This document shows positions 8,824 to 16,890 of a DNA stretch of 62,373 nt, piece by piece (the stretch's first letter is position 1; every line of letters begins with the position of its first letter). The DNA is from Clostridium sp. CAG:964. GTDB lineage: Bacteria > Bacillota > Clostridia > Oscillospirales > Acutalibacteraceae. Both the position numbers and the translations under genes were made by a program. The notes beneath the pieces were generated by a model. That model was given only the letters and a program-made list of their open reading frames with translations, ran no database searches and was not told the origin of the DNA. The DNA is taken from the NCBI GenBank assembly GCA_000435335.1, contig FR891308.1, positions 1 through 62,373 of the forward strand, read 5' to 3'.

Positions 8824-9737
8824 AAGCGTTTTCAAGTATGCACCCCTTTGTGTTAATGATATATTTTTTGTCGGTGCTTATAACAGCAATGTTTATAAAC
8901 AACCCAATAATACAGCTTTCTGCATTGCTTGGCGGCATTGCTTTTTGCGGTATGCTTACTACAGCAAAGCAAAAGCTTTCGGATATTGCCTTTTATATAC
9001 CGCTTTTTATACTTATATCAATCACTAACCCATTGTTTTCTCATAATGGGGAAACGCCGCTGTTTTTTATGAACGGTAACGCTGTAACGCTGGAGGCAAT
9101 AGCTTACGGTGTGTTCATAGCGGTTATGGTTATAGGTGTAATGCTGTGGTGTAAATGCTACAGCATTATAATGACAAGCGACAGGTTTTTATACTTATTT
9201 GGGCGAGTGCTGCCAAAGCCTGCTATAGTTATGTCTACTGCGTTAAGGTATATACCTATGCTTAAAAGACAGTCCGAAAAAGTGAAAAAGGCACAAAGGG
9301 CTATGGGATTTTACACCTCCGAAAGCTATTTTGACCGCCTTAGGTTTTCATTAAGAGTATATTCCGTGCTTATAGGCTGGTCTATGGAAAATGCGGTAGA
9401 AACCGCAAAGGCAATGAACGCAAGGGGCTTTAAGCTAAAGCACCACACAAGCTACTCAAGCTATAAATTTAAAACAATTGATTTTTTATTGCTTGCATTA
9501 AATATTGTGCTTATTTTGTTTGTTTTCTTTGGCGTAGGAAGCGGTGCTGTGGCGTTTTCCTACTATCCACAAATTACACATATAGACACAAGTGTGCTTT
9601 CGTCGGTTGTATATTCGGCTTATTTAATATTAGTGTTTATACCATTTTTTATAGAAATACAGGAGAGAATTAAATGGAACTGTTACAGGTCAAAAATCTC
9701 AGCTTTGCATACCCAAAGAGTGAAAAAAGAGCAATAG
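8820..9737 (+). CDS. ECF transporter T component (EcfT/CbiQ family)
   Basis: The 305-residue integral membrane protein matches the CbiQ/EcfT family. It has hydrophobic segments at about 10-60, 80-110 and 225-280. The coupling region is visible as RVLPKPAIVMSTALRYIPML and, after it, the family motif MENAVETAKAMNARGFKLK (Ala-Arg-Gly type coupling helix). The T subunit connects ATPase and S component. It overlaps the previous gene by 4 bases and the following ATPase gene by 64 bases. A dedicated T gene beside its own ATPase and S gene indicates a group I (self-contained) ECF transporter and not one using a shared module. Confidence 0.9.
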   Translation: MKAFSSMHPFVLMIYFLSVLITAMFINNPIIQLSALLGGIAFCGMLTTAKQKLSDIAFYIPLFILISITNPLFSHNGETPLFFMNGNAVTLEAIAYGVFIAVMVIGVMLWCKCYSIIMTSDRFLYLFGRVLPKPAIVMSTALRYIPMLKRQSEKVKKAQRAMGFYTSESYFDRLRFSLRVYSVLIGWSMENAVETAKAMNARGFKLKHHTSYSSYKFKTIDFLLLALNIVLILFVFFGVGSGAVAFSYYPQITHIDTSVLSSVVYSAYLILVFIPFFIEIQERIKWNCYRSKISALHTQRVKKEQ

Positions 9738-11344
9738 ACGATGTATCCTTCAATATAGAAAAGGGCAGCTTTAATGTAATGTTTGGCGAGTCGGGCTGTG
9801 GAAAGACTACTCTGTTAAAGCTGATAAAAAAGGAAATATCACCATATGGAGAATTAAAGGGAAGCATTGCTTATAATAATAAGCCTATAGATGAATTACC
9901 TGACAGAATATCAGCCTGCGAAATCGGCTTTGTAGGGCAAAACCCGGACGGACAAATTGTAACTGACAAGGTGTGGCACGAGCTTGCCTTTGGACTGGAA
10001 AATATGGGAGAAGGCACCAACAGCATACGCCGCAGAGTAGGAGAAATGGCAAGCTATTTTGGAATACAGAATTGGTACCACAGGTCAACCGACAGCCTTT
10101 CGGGGGGACAAAAGCAGCTGCTGAATTTAGCGTCCGTAATGGCTATGCAGCCCAAGCTTTTGTTATTGGACGAGCCTACAAGTCAGCTTGACCCAATAGC
10201 CGCTGCGGATTTTATTGCAACACTGCAAAAGCTCAACAGAGAATTGGGCTTAACCATACTGTTGGCAGAGCATAGGCTTGAAGAGGTGTTTCCTGTAGCC
10301 GACAAGGTACTAGCTATGGACAGCGGTAAAATGCTTGCGTGTGGTTCGCCGGTTGAAGCTGCAAGGCTGCTGCAGAAAAGTAAGCTGTCACTTAGCCTGC
10401 CAACGGCTGTGCGTATTTGGCACGGCTTAGGTTCAAAAGATGTACCGCCTATGACAGTAAGGCAGGGTAAAGACTTTCTTGAAAAGCACTATAGTCAATG
10501 TGCCGGCAGAAGCGTTGCAGTGGATAAATACAGTGGGGCTGAAACCGTACTGGAGGCGAAAAATGTATATTTTCGCTATGAGAAAAACTCACCTGATGTT
10601 CTGAAAGACTTTAATATAGCCGTAACTAAAGGCGAAATATTTTCTATATTAGGGGGCAACGGCACCGGTAAAACAACTGCGCTTAATGTGCTTTCTGGGC
10701 TTGATAAGCCGTATAAGGGCAGCTCAAATGTTTTTGGCAAGAAAATAAGTAAATATAAGGGGAACAGTCTGTACAGAAATATGGTAGCAATGCTGCCGCA
10801 AAACCCGATAGCTGTATTTGTTCAGTCAACAGTAAAGGAGGATTTTTACGAGCTGTTAAGGGCTATGGATATTCCAAAGGATAGTGCAGAGAAAAAAGTT
10901 AATGAGGTTACAGAAATTTTTAATATAGAACATTTACTTAACAAGCACCCTTATGATTTAAGCGGAGGAGAGCAGCAAAAAGCGGCACTTGCAAAGCTAA
11001 TGCTTACTGAACCTAGAATTATTTTATTGGATGAGCCTACAAAGGGACTGGACGCTTTTTATAAAGAGAGCTTTGCTCATATTTTAAGAAAGATAAAGGG
11101 TAATGGAGTAACATCAATTATTGTTACGCATGATGTTGAATTTGCCGCAGAGGTGTCGGACAGATGCGGACTGTTTTTTGACGGTCAGATAATCGCACTT
11201 GATACACCAAATGAATTTTTCTGCAATAACAGCTTCTACACTACAGCTGCAAGCAGAATGTCAAGAGAGCTTTTTAAAAATGCAGTGCTTTGCAGTCAGG
11301 TTATACAGCTTTGCGACAATGAAGAGGGGGAGGAGTGCCCTTGA
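9674..11344 (+). CDS. Fused double ATPase of ECF transporter (EcfA-EcfA')
   Basis: The 556-residue protein contains two ABC ATPase domains in one chain. Domain 1 (about 1-225) has Walker A GESGCGKTT, signature LSGGQKQ and Walker B LLLLDEPTSQLD. Domain 2 (about 290-530) has Walker A GGNGTGKTT, signature LSGGEQQK and Walker B IILLDEPTKGLD. ECF modules usually have two separate ATPases; fused forms are known in group I systems. The start ATG at 9674 is preceded by AGGAGAG. The coding region begins inside the T gene and its TGA overlaps the start of the S gene. It energises uptake of the substrate captured by the S component. Confidence 0.92.
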   Translation: MELLQVKNLSFAYPKSEKRAIDDVSFNIEKGSFNVMFGESGCGKTTLLKLIKKEISPYGELKGSIAYNNKPIDELPDRISACEIGFVGQNPDGQIVTDKVWHELAFGLENMGEGTNSIRRRVGEMASYFGIQNWYHRSTDSLSGGQKQLLNLASVMAMQPKLLLLDEPTSQLDPIAAADFIATLQKLNRELGLTILLAEHRLEEVFPVADKVLAMDSGKMLACGSPVEAARLLQKSKLSLSLPTAVRIWHGLGSKDVPPMTVRQGKDFLEKHYSQCAGRSVAVDKYSGAETVLEAKNVYFRYEKNSPDVLKDFNIAVTKGEIFSILGGNGTGKTTALNVLSGLDKPYKGSSNVFGKKISKYKGNSLYRNMVAMLPQNPIAVFVQSTVKEDFYELLRAMDIPKDSAEKKVNEVTEIFNIEHLLNKHPYDLSGGEQQKAALAKLMLTEPRIILLDEPTKGLDAFYKESFAHILRKIKGNGVTSIIVTHDVEFAAEVSDRCGLFFDGQIIALDTPNEFFCNNSFYTTAASRMSRELFKNAVLCSQVIQLCDNEEGEECP

Positions 11345-12015
11345 AAAAGATATTGTCATATTTAATATTTTTAGTCTGTATACCTCTTGTTATTGCCTTT
11401 GGTATGGCTGTGTTCGGCGACAGGCAATACGCCTTTGCCGCGGCTGCGGTGGCAGTGCTGTCATGCATTCCGTTTTTTATTTCTTTCGAAAAAGGTGAAA
11501 ATAACACTACAAGACTTGTAATTATTGCCGTAATGGTGGCTTTGTCTGTAATAGGAAGAATTGTTTTTTACTATGTACCGGGCTTTAAGCCTGTTACCGC
11601 TATGGTTGTTATTACAGCAATTTATTTTGGTGCGGAAGCCGGATTTATGACGGGTGCACTAACCGCCTTGATTTCAAACTTTTTCTTTGGCCAGGGTATG
11701 TGGACTCCGTTTCAGATGCTTGCTTGGGGGCTTATAGGCTTTGCAGCAGGACTGCTTACAAGAAAATTAATCAACAGCAAGCTGCTGCTTTGTACCTACG
11801 GTGCAGTGTCCGGAATAGCATATTCGCTGCTTTTAGACCTTTTTGGCGTTATATGGGCCGACACATATTTTAATTTATCACGATATATCGCAATGGTTGT
11901 ATCGTCGGCACCCTTTACGATATTGTATGCTGCGTCTAATGTTATATTTTTGCTTGTACTGCAAAAGCCCTTAGGAAAAAAGCTTGAACGGGTAAAGGAT
12001 AAGTACGGTATTTAA
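11341..12015 (+). CDS. ECF transporter substrate-binding S component, candidate corrinoid-specific
   Basis: The 224-residue protein has about six membrane helices and the look of an ECF S component: a small residue-rich stretch AEAGFMTGALTALISNFFFG followed by QGMWTPFQMLAWGLIGFAAG. The start is probably TTG at 11341, because it overlaps the TGA of the ATPase gene (TTGA) and lies five bases behind AGGAG; a GTG at 11335 would sit on top of the ribosome site. Substrate cannot be read from the sequence alone. Cobalamin or another corrinoid is inferred from the B12 box and the transcobalamin-like proteins in the operon; CbrT is a known B12-specific S component in other Firmicutes. It is the last gene of the run and is followed by a terminator hairpin. 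Confidence 0.82.
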   Translation: MKKILSYLIFLVCIPLVIAFGMAVFGDRQYAFAAAAVAVLSCIPFFISFEKGENNTTRLVIIAVMVALSVIGRIVFYYVPGFKPVTAMVVITAIYFGAEAGFMTGALTALISNFFFGQGMWTPFQMLAWGLIGFAAGLLTRKLINSKLLLCTYGAVSGIAYSLLLDLFGVIWADTYFNLSRYIAMVVSSAPFTILYAASNVIFLLVLQKPLGKKLERVKDKYGI

Positions 12016-12056
12016 AAAAGCAGTGCCGCTGTAGAAGCTAAGCTCTACAGCGGCAT
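12014..12056 (-). terminator. Intrinsic terminator between convergent units
   Basis: An 11-bp perfect stem (12025-12035 with 12044-12054) is followed on the - strand by a run of T (complement of 12014-12019). It ends the suf unit and can also slow transcription coming from the ECF operon. Confidence 0.85.
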
Positions 12057-12100
12057 TGCCATATATCTGTTGGAGATTTATAAAATTCTGCTTTTACAAG

Positions 12101-13018
12101 CTATTTCAAAAAACCTGATATAATTCTTTCCTGTGCTTCCTCTTCGGTTAAACCAAGCGTACACAGCTTTATAATTTGCTCACCGGCAATCTTGCCAATG
12201 GCCGCCTCGTGAATCAGGGCGGCGTCCAAATGTGCTGCTTCAAGGGCAGGTGCGGCGTTTACTCTGCCGTTATCCACCAATATAGCGTCACATTCAGAAT
12301 GTCCTGTACAGCGGTTGTTTCCGATAATTTCGGACTTAAACTGCTGGCAGGAGTGTCCCTTTGCAACAGAACGGGATACTAGGTCAACAGCCGAATCTTC
12401 TCCGTTCATTTCAACCTTAAAATCAGTTTCTGCCTTTTCTTCGCCGTCGGTCATTATCCTTTCACGCACAATAAGCTTCGCACCGCTGCCAACCTTTGCT
12501 CTGGTTTGTCTTAGGGTGCTGTCAACACCGCCCAGCTGAACAGTATCCATCTCAAGGTAGGAATTGTCCTCAAGTACTGCGTCGGTAACAGGATCAATTC
12601 TCTTAAAGGCCGTCTTTGCGCCTGTGCCTAAGTGCTTTTCCTGGTAAACTACCTTTGCACCCTTGCCTACAAAAAATCTATGAATACCGTTATGCTTTGC
12701 TTCACCCTCGTTGTCGGCGTGAACTCCACAGCCGGCTACAATAGTAACATCGGCACCCTCGCCTACAAAAAAGTCGTTGTAAACCAGGTCGCTTACATTA
12801 CTGTGGGTTACGCAGGCAGGTATATACACCCTTTCGCCCTTAGTATTAGGTGCAATATGAATATCAATGCCGGATTTATCTTTTTTTGGTTCTATGCGTA
12901 TATTTTTGCTGGATTGTCTTCCAACGCACTGTCCGTTCTCTCTTATATTATAGGCACCCTTAAATTCGCCCTTGTAATCGGAAACCTGTTCAAGCAGTTC
13001 TTCTGTTATTTTGTTCAT
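12101..13018 (-). CDS. sufB: Short SufB/SufD-like Fe-S assembly scaffold (SmsB type)
   Basis: The 305-residue protein matches the SufB/SufD core (right-handed beta-helix region with VYIPACVTHSNVSDLVYNDF and the C-terminal AAPALEAAHLDAALIHEAAIGKI stretch, where full-length proteins carry the conserved acidic/His residues). Normal SufB is about 460-480 residues, so this is the short form found in minimal two-gene systems (described as SMS). With SufC it would build Fe-S clusters in the cytosol. The start is the ATG at 13018: it overlaps the sufC stop (ATGA) and has AGGAGA seven bases upstream; a longer frame to 13042 has no ribosome site. No sufD, sufS or sufU lies beside it. Confidence 0.85.
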   Translation of the reverse strand: MNKITEELLEQVSDYKGEFKGAYNIRENGQCVGRQSSKNIRIEPKKDKSGIDIHIAPNTKGERVYIPACVTHSNVSDLVYNDFFVGEGADVTIVAGCGVHADNEGEAKHNGIHRFFVGKGAKVVYQEKHLGTGAKTAFKRIDPVTDAVLEDNSYLEMDTVQLGGVDSTLRQTRAKVGSGAKLIVRERIMTDGEEKAETDFKVEMNGEDSAVDLVSRSVAKGHSCQQFKSEIIGNNRCTGHSECDAILVDNGRVNAAPALEAAHLDAALIHEAAIGKIAGEQIIKLCTLGLTEEEAQERIISGFLK

Positions 13019-13737
13019 TGGTTCTCCTTTCCTCTGGGACATTTTTTGGATATTTCACCGGACAGCAGCTGCGGAAGCACCTCGTCCTTAGAACCAACAG
13101 TCCTGATTTTGCCCTTGGCGATTACAACAATTTCATCAGCAATCTCTAAGATTCGCTCCTGATGTGAAATAATAAGCAGTAAGCCGTTTTGTCGGCTGCG
13201 AAGCTCCTGGAATGTTTCTACAAGCTTTGTAAAGCTCCACAGGTCTATGCCGGCCTCCGGCTCGTCAAAAATTGTTACCTTTGCGTTTCTTGCGAGTACA
13301 GAGGCTATTTCTACTCTTTTCATTTCACCGCCGGAAAGTCCCGAATCCAGCTCACGGTTAATATATTCTCTTGCACACAAGCCAACCTTTCCCAGTAAAT
13401 CACACAGCTCGGTATAAGAAAGCTCTTTGCCTGCCGCAAGCTCCAAAAGCTCCTGTATGGTAATGCCCTTAAATCTTACAGGCTGTTGAAAAGCGTAGGC
13501 AATTCCCTTTTTTGCACGCTGTGTTATGTCGCAGTCGGTAATGTCCTCATTGTTTAAATATATCTTTCCGGAGGTCGGCTTTTCCAAACCGGCTACAAGC
13601 TTTGCAAGCGTGGTTTTTCCGCCGCCGTTTGGGCCTGTAATAACAACAAGCCGGCCTTGCTGTGCAGTATATGATATGTCTTGAATTATCTGTTCTCCGT
13701 CCGGTATATTCCAAACAACATTCTGTAATTTAAGCAT
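13015..13737 (-). CDS. sufC: SufC-like Fe-S assembly ATPase
   Basis: The 240-residue ABC ATPase has Walker A GPNGGGKTT, a Q-loop in YAFQQPVRFKG, signature LSGGEMKRVE and Walker B VTIFDEPEAGIDLW, the last being typical of SufC. It would drive conformational change of the SufB scaffold. Start at ATG 13737 is chosen because AAAGGA lies seven bases upstream; the longer frame to 13755 would need a TTG with no ribosome site. It is the first gene of the two-gene sufCB unit and is translationally coupled to sufB by a 4-base overlap. Confidence 0.88.
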   Translation of the reverse strand: MLKLQNVVWNIPDGEQIIQDISYTAQQGRLVVITGPNGGGKTTLAKLVAGLEKPTSGKIYLNNEDITDCDITQRAKKGIAYAFQQPVRFKGITIQELLELAAGKELSYTELCDLLGKVGLCAREYINRELDSGLSGGEMKRVEIASVLARNAKVTIFDEPEAGIDLWSFTKLVETFQELRSRQNGLLLIISHQERILEIADEIVVIAKGKIRTVGSKDEVLPQLLSGEISKKCPRGKENQ

Positions 13738-14034
13738 ATAAAATCCTTTCTGCAATTTTTATATAAATGCATAAAAAGCATAATAAAATCGTAACAGGTC
13801 TGTTAGGTAATGTACAGCACACTGTAATTAATATGGTTAGTATATTATACAGCCTTATACCAGATATCTGCTGAAGCTGCTTTACATAACATCAGACCTG
13901 CAGCGTAAAGGTAATTATAGCACATAATGTATTATTTTTCCACCTAAAACCTATTTTTACTCATAAACAATTTTATAAAGGCTGTATGCAGGCGGTTGAG
14001 GAAACCGTAAAAAGAAAAATTATAGAATTGCAGC
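13738..14034. other. Intergenic region upstream of sufC
   Basis: No gene is seen here. On the - strand a TATAAT box is present at about 13847-13852 in the direction of sufC, but no good -35 could be placed. The short palindrome CAGATATCTG at about 13861-13870 lies next to it and could be an operator. The evidence is weak. Confidence 0.3.
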
Positions 14035-14073
14035 AACAGCCGCCAACAGTTGAAATAATTGTTGGCGGCTGTT
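14035..14073 (-). terminator. Hairpin terminator of the XRE regulator gene
   Basis: A 13-bp perfect stem (AACAGCCGCCAAC with its complement, 14035-14047 and 14061-14073) stands about 55 bases behind the stop codon of the - strand regulator. The following - strand sequence is T-rich but has no uninterrupted run next to the stem. Confidence 0.65.
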
Positions 14074-14128
14074 ATAATTATATAGAAAGATAAAGTGCTT
14101 AATTTTGCTAAGGGTTAGGCAGCGCTTT

Positions 14129-14809
14129 TTATTGCTTTTTCTGCTTAATATTGTTTTCTACAATTTTAATTAAATTAAGCATAGCGGTGCTGTACAGAGG
14201 AAGCTCGCTTGTCATTATTTCCGGCGGAACGAATGATGTGCTTGCAGAGTCGGAGCTGTGTACGCCCTTGCCGTAAATTATCTCCATAGCCGAAAGCTCC
14301 TTAGAGCTTTGATAAGTGGAGGTGTAGCCGTTGTAAAGCGATGCCGGTATAGAAAAGAGTGCCTGTGGATTTTTGGGGTTTGATGAATAAATAAGCCTAA
14401 ACATTCTGTATATAGATACCATTAGGTAGTCTGAAACATTATTTTCTATGTCCTTGTTGTTCATTTTGCTCATAACCTCAAAAACAAGGTCAACAGAGTT
14501 ATGTATTAGCCGTTTGTTCATTTGCAGAAGCATATTTCCGTAATTTACAGAGCCTTCATTGCTTTCGGGCCGGTCTACCGTAAGCGTTCCGCCAATGCTT
14601 CGCTCGGTTGTGCGGCCTAAAAGGTAGTCGCAGGATACATTGTAGTAGTCCGCAAATTTTATTATAAGCTCAAGCTTGCACTCTCTCTTGCCTTTTTCGT
14701 AATGGGAAAGCAGTGACTGAGAAATATGCATATCGGTTGCTACCTGCTTTTGGCTAAGCCGCTTTTCTTTTCTCAACAATGTTATAATTCTGGGAAACTC
14801 GTTGTTCAT
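14129..14809 (-). CDS. XRE-family transcriptional regulator
   Basis: The 226-residue protein has a classical N-terminal helix-turn-helix of the Cro/CI type (about residues 6-65): IITLLRKEKRLSQKQVATDM then HISQSLLSHYEKGKRECKLE and a YYNVSCDYLLGRT end. The C-terminal 150 residues are not recognised and probably sense a signal or serve as dimer interface. Start at 14809 is supported by AGAGGGGTG upstream; a longer frame to 14839 has no such site. It is divergently transcribed from the phosphatase gene at 14940, with an AT-rich spacer holding several TATAAT-like boxes, so it could control that gene or itself. Confidence 0.85.
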   Translation of the reverse strand: MNNEFPRIITLLRKEKRLSQKQVATDMHISQSLLSHYEKGKRECKLELIIKFADYYNVSCDYLLGRTTERSIGGTLTVDRPESNEGSVNYGNMLLQMNKRLIHNSVDLVFEVMSKMNNKDIENNVSDYLMVSIYRMFRLIYSSNPKNPQALFSIPASLYNGYTSTYQSSKELSAMEIIYGKGVHSSDSASTSFVPPEIMTSELPLYSTAMLNLIKIVENNIKQKKQ

Positions 14810-14939
14810 ACAAACACCCCTCTGCTTATAAGCGAACAATCATATATAAATTAAATGCAGTAATCATTATATTATATAATTAATTATATGTAAAGCAATT
14901 TGTATTTGTAAATAATCATAATTTGTAAAGGATGATACT

Positions 14940-15569
14940 ATGAAATCTTACCAAATTCATTTTATAAGGCACGGTGCTACCGTTGAAGATAACAAGGGCA
15001 AGTACATAGGTAGAAGTAATGTACAGCTTTCACAGCAGGGTATAGAGGATTTAAAAAAATACGACAGCCTTTACTCCTACCCGGGTACGCCGCTTTTATA
15101 CACCAGCCCGCTGTTAAGGTGTGTGCAAACCTGCAATGTGTTGTATCCGGCAATCAAGCCAATTATAGTTGACGGTTTACAGGAATGCTCCTTTGGCGAC
15201 TGGGAGGGTAAAACAGCCGCTGAGCTTGAAAAGGACACTCGGTTTACAGCGTGGCTTGCGAATTCAAAGGACAATGCACCGCCAAACGGTGAAAGCGGTG
15301 CCGACTTTACAAGGCGTATCTGCAAAACATTTGAAAGACTTGTTGCACAGCTTATTGATTCCGGCGAAACAACCGCTGTAATCGTTACCCACGGCGGCGT
15401 AATAACAACTCTGCTTTCTATTTACGGCTTGCCGCAGGCGGAATCTTACCGCTGGCAAATGGATAACGGCTTTGGTTATTCTATGAGAATAACGCCTATG
15501 CTTTGGATGCGTGACAAGGTTGCAGAAATATACGACTATTGCCCGCCTAACAATGAAGAAGAAATGTAA
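14940..15569 (+). CDS. Histidine phosphatase family protein (CobC/phosphoglycerate mutase-like)
   Basis: The 209-residue protein belongs to the histidine phosphatase superfamily. The phosphate-accepting His is in FIRHGAT (RHG triad, residues 9-11), followed by TSPLLRCVQT, ECSFGDWEGK and the second His in VIVTHGGVI. The short form with FGDWEG resembles alpha-ribazole phosphatase CobC, which removes phosphate in the nucleotide loop assembly of cobalamin. That would fit the B12 theme at the left end, but the family is broad and specificity cannot be fixed from sequence. There is no partner gene close by. ATG 14940 has AAAGGATG upstream. Confidence 0.8.
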   Translation: MKSYQIHFIRHGATVEDNKGKYIGRSNVQLSQQGIEDLKKYDSLYSYPGTPLLYTSPLLRCVQTCNVLYPAIKPIIVDGLQECSFGDWEGKTAAELEKDTRFTAWLANSKDNAPPNGESGADFTRRICKTFERLVAQLIDSGETTAVIVTHGGVITTLLSIYGLPQAESYRWQMDNGFGYSMRITPMLWMRDKVAEIYDYCPPNNEEEM

Positions 15570-15599
15570 AAGCAGTATACAAAAGTAATTGTAATCTAC

Positions 15600-15632
15600 T
15601 TTACATTTGCGTATGGCGTTGTGTGCTATAAT
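15600..15632 (+). promoter_or_regulatory. Probable sigma-A promoter of leuB (extended -10)
   Basis: The -10 box TATAAT at 15627-15632 is preceded by TGC (extended -10). No good -35 is found at 17 bp, which is common for extended -10 promoters. It lies 35 bases upstream of the leuB ATG. Confidence 0.5.
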
Positions 15633-15666
15633 ATATTTATCAGTGAAAAAATGGAGGTAGTCTAAA

Positions 15667-16737
15667 ATGACAACATATAAAATTGCCTTGCTAAAAGGCG
15701 ACGGCATTGGCCCTGAAATTGTTGACCAGGCTGTAAAGGTTCTTGATAAAACAGCGGATAAGTTCGGCTTTGCCGTAGAATATGACCCGGCAGATATTGG
15801 CGGTATTGCCATTGATAATTACGGAGAGCCTTTGCCACAGATTACTGTGGACAAGTGCAAGGCGGCTGATTCTGTAATTCTTGGTGCTGTAGGCGGCCCT
15901 AAGTGGGATTCCCAGCCTGCAAACAACCGTCCTGAAAAGGGCTTGCTTAAAATAAGAGAGGCATTGGGCTTGTTTGCAAATCTTCGTCCGGCGGTTATCT
16001 TTGAGCCGCTGAAAAAAGCGTCTCCTATTAAGGACGAAATTATCGGTGACAATTTGGATATTATGATAGTTCGTGAGCTTACAGGCGGCATTTACTTTGG
16101 TGAGCGTGGCAGACTTGAGGAAAACGGTGTGCCTGCCGCATACGATACAGAAAAGTATTCGGTACCTGAAATTGAAAGAATTGTAAAGGTTGCCTTTGAT
16201 ATGGCGATGAAGAGAAATAAAAAGCTGACAAGCGTTGATAAAGCAAATGTTTTGGAATCCTCAAGACTATGGAGAGAAACCGTAAACAGAATTTCGGCAG
16301 ATTACCCTGAGGTACAGGTTAATCATATGTATGTTGACAACTGTGCTATGCAGCTTGTTCGTAATCCGGGCCAGTTTGATGTTATAGTTACATCGAATAT
16401 TTTCGGTGACATTTTGTCTGACGAGGCTTCAATGATAAGCGGTTCTATAGGTATGCTTGCTTCTGCCAGCCTAAGCGGCGGCAAAAGGGGCTTGTATGAG
16501 CCTATTCACGGCAGTGCGCCTGACATTGCAGGACAGGACATTGCTAACCCATTGGCTACAATTTTGTCTGTTGCAATGATGCTTAGATATTCACTGGAAC
16601 AGCCTAAGGCTGCACAGGCTATAGAGGACGCTGTTGCTAAGGCACTTACAACACACAGAACACCCGACATTTATGAGGAGGGCAAAGAAAAGGTTACTTG
16701 CTCACAAATGGGCGACTATGTTTGCACATTAATTTAA
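15667..16737 (+). CDS. leuB: 3-Isopropylmalate dehydrogenase
   Basis: The 356-residue protein has the normal length for LeuB, which oxidises and decarboxylates 3-isopropylmalate in leucine synthesis. The N-terminus ALLKGDGIGPEIVDQAVKVL is typical, as are ELTGGIYFG, the metal-binding region TSNIFGDILSDEASMISGS and the NAD-site sequence EPIHGSAPDIAGQDIANPLA. ATG 15667 has GGAGG upstream. The other leucine genes (leuA, leuC, leuD) are not adjacent, so it is a lone gene here. Confidence 0.95.
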   Translation: MTTYKIALLKGDGIGPEIVDQAVKVLDKTADKFGFAVEYDPADIGGIAIDNYGEPLPQITVDKCKAADSVILGAVGGPKWDSQPANNRPEKGLLKIREALGLFANLRPAVIFEPLKKASPIKDEIIGDNLDIMIVRELTGGIYFGERGRLEENGVPAAYDTEKYSVPEIERIVKVAFDMAMKRNKKLTSVDKANVLESSRLWRETVNRISADYPEVQVNHMYVDNCAMQLVRNPGQFDVIVTSNIFGDILSDEASMISGSIGMLASASLSGGKRGLYEPIHGSAPDIAGQDIANPLATILSVAMMLRYSLEQPKAAQAIEDAVAKALTTHRTPDIYEEGKEKVTCSQMGDYVCTLI

Positions 16738-16763
16738 CGCTTTCAGCTGAAAGCAAATGCTAT

Positions 16764-16799
16764 ACAGGCTTGGCTATGGTTTTATTTAGTCAAGCCTGT
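16764..16799 (+). terminator. Hairpin after leuB, weak U-tract
   Basis: A 9-bp stem (ACAGGCTTG at 16764-16772 with CAAGCCTGT at 16791-16799) follows leuB. There is no run of T behind it, so its role as terminator is uncertain. Confidence 0.4.
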
Positions 16800-16890
16800 G
16801 CCGATAAATACGAACAGTTACAGCAGCCTGTTAATTTGCATCAGCAGCTGTTTTTAGACTGCTGTAAGTGTTCATAAAGGAAATTTTAAA

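Noticed and set aside
12632..13162. Long + strand open frame of 176 codons
   Set aside because: It lies opposite sufB/sufC, has no ribosome site and its product looks like random hydrophobic sequence.
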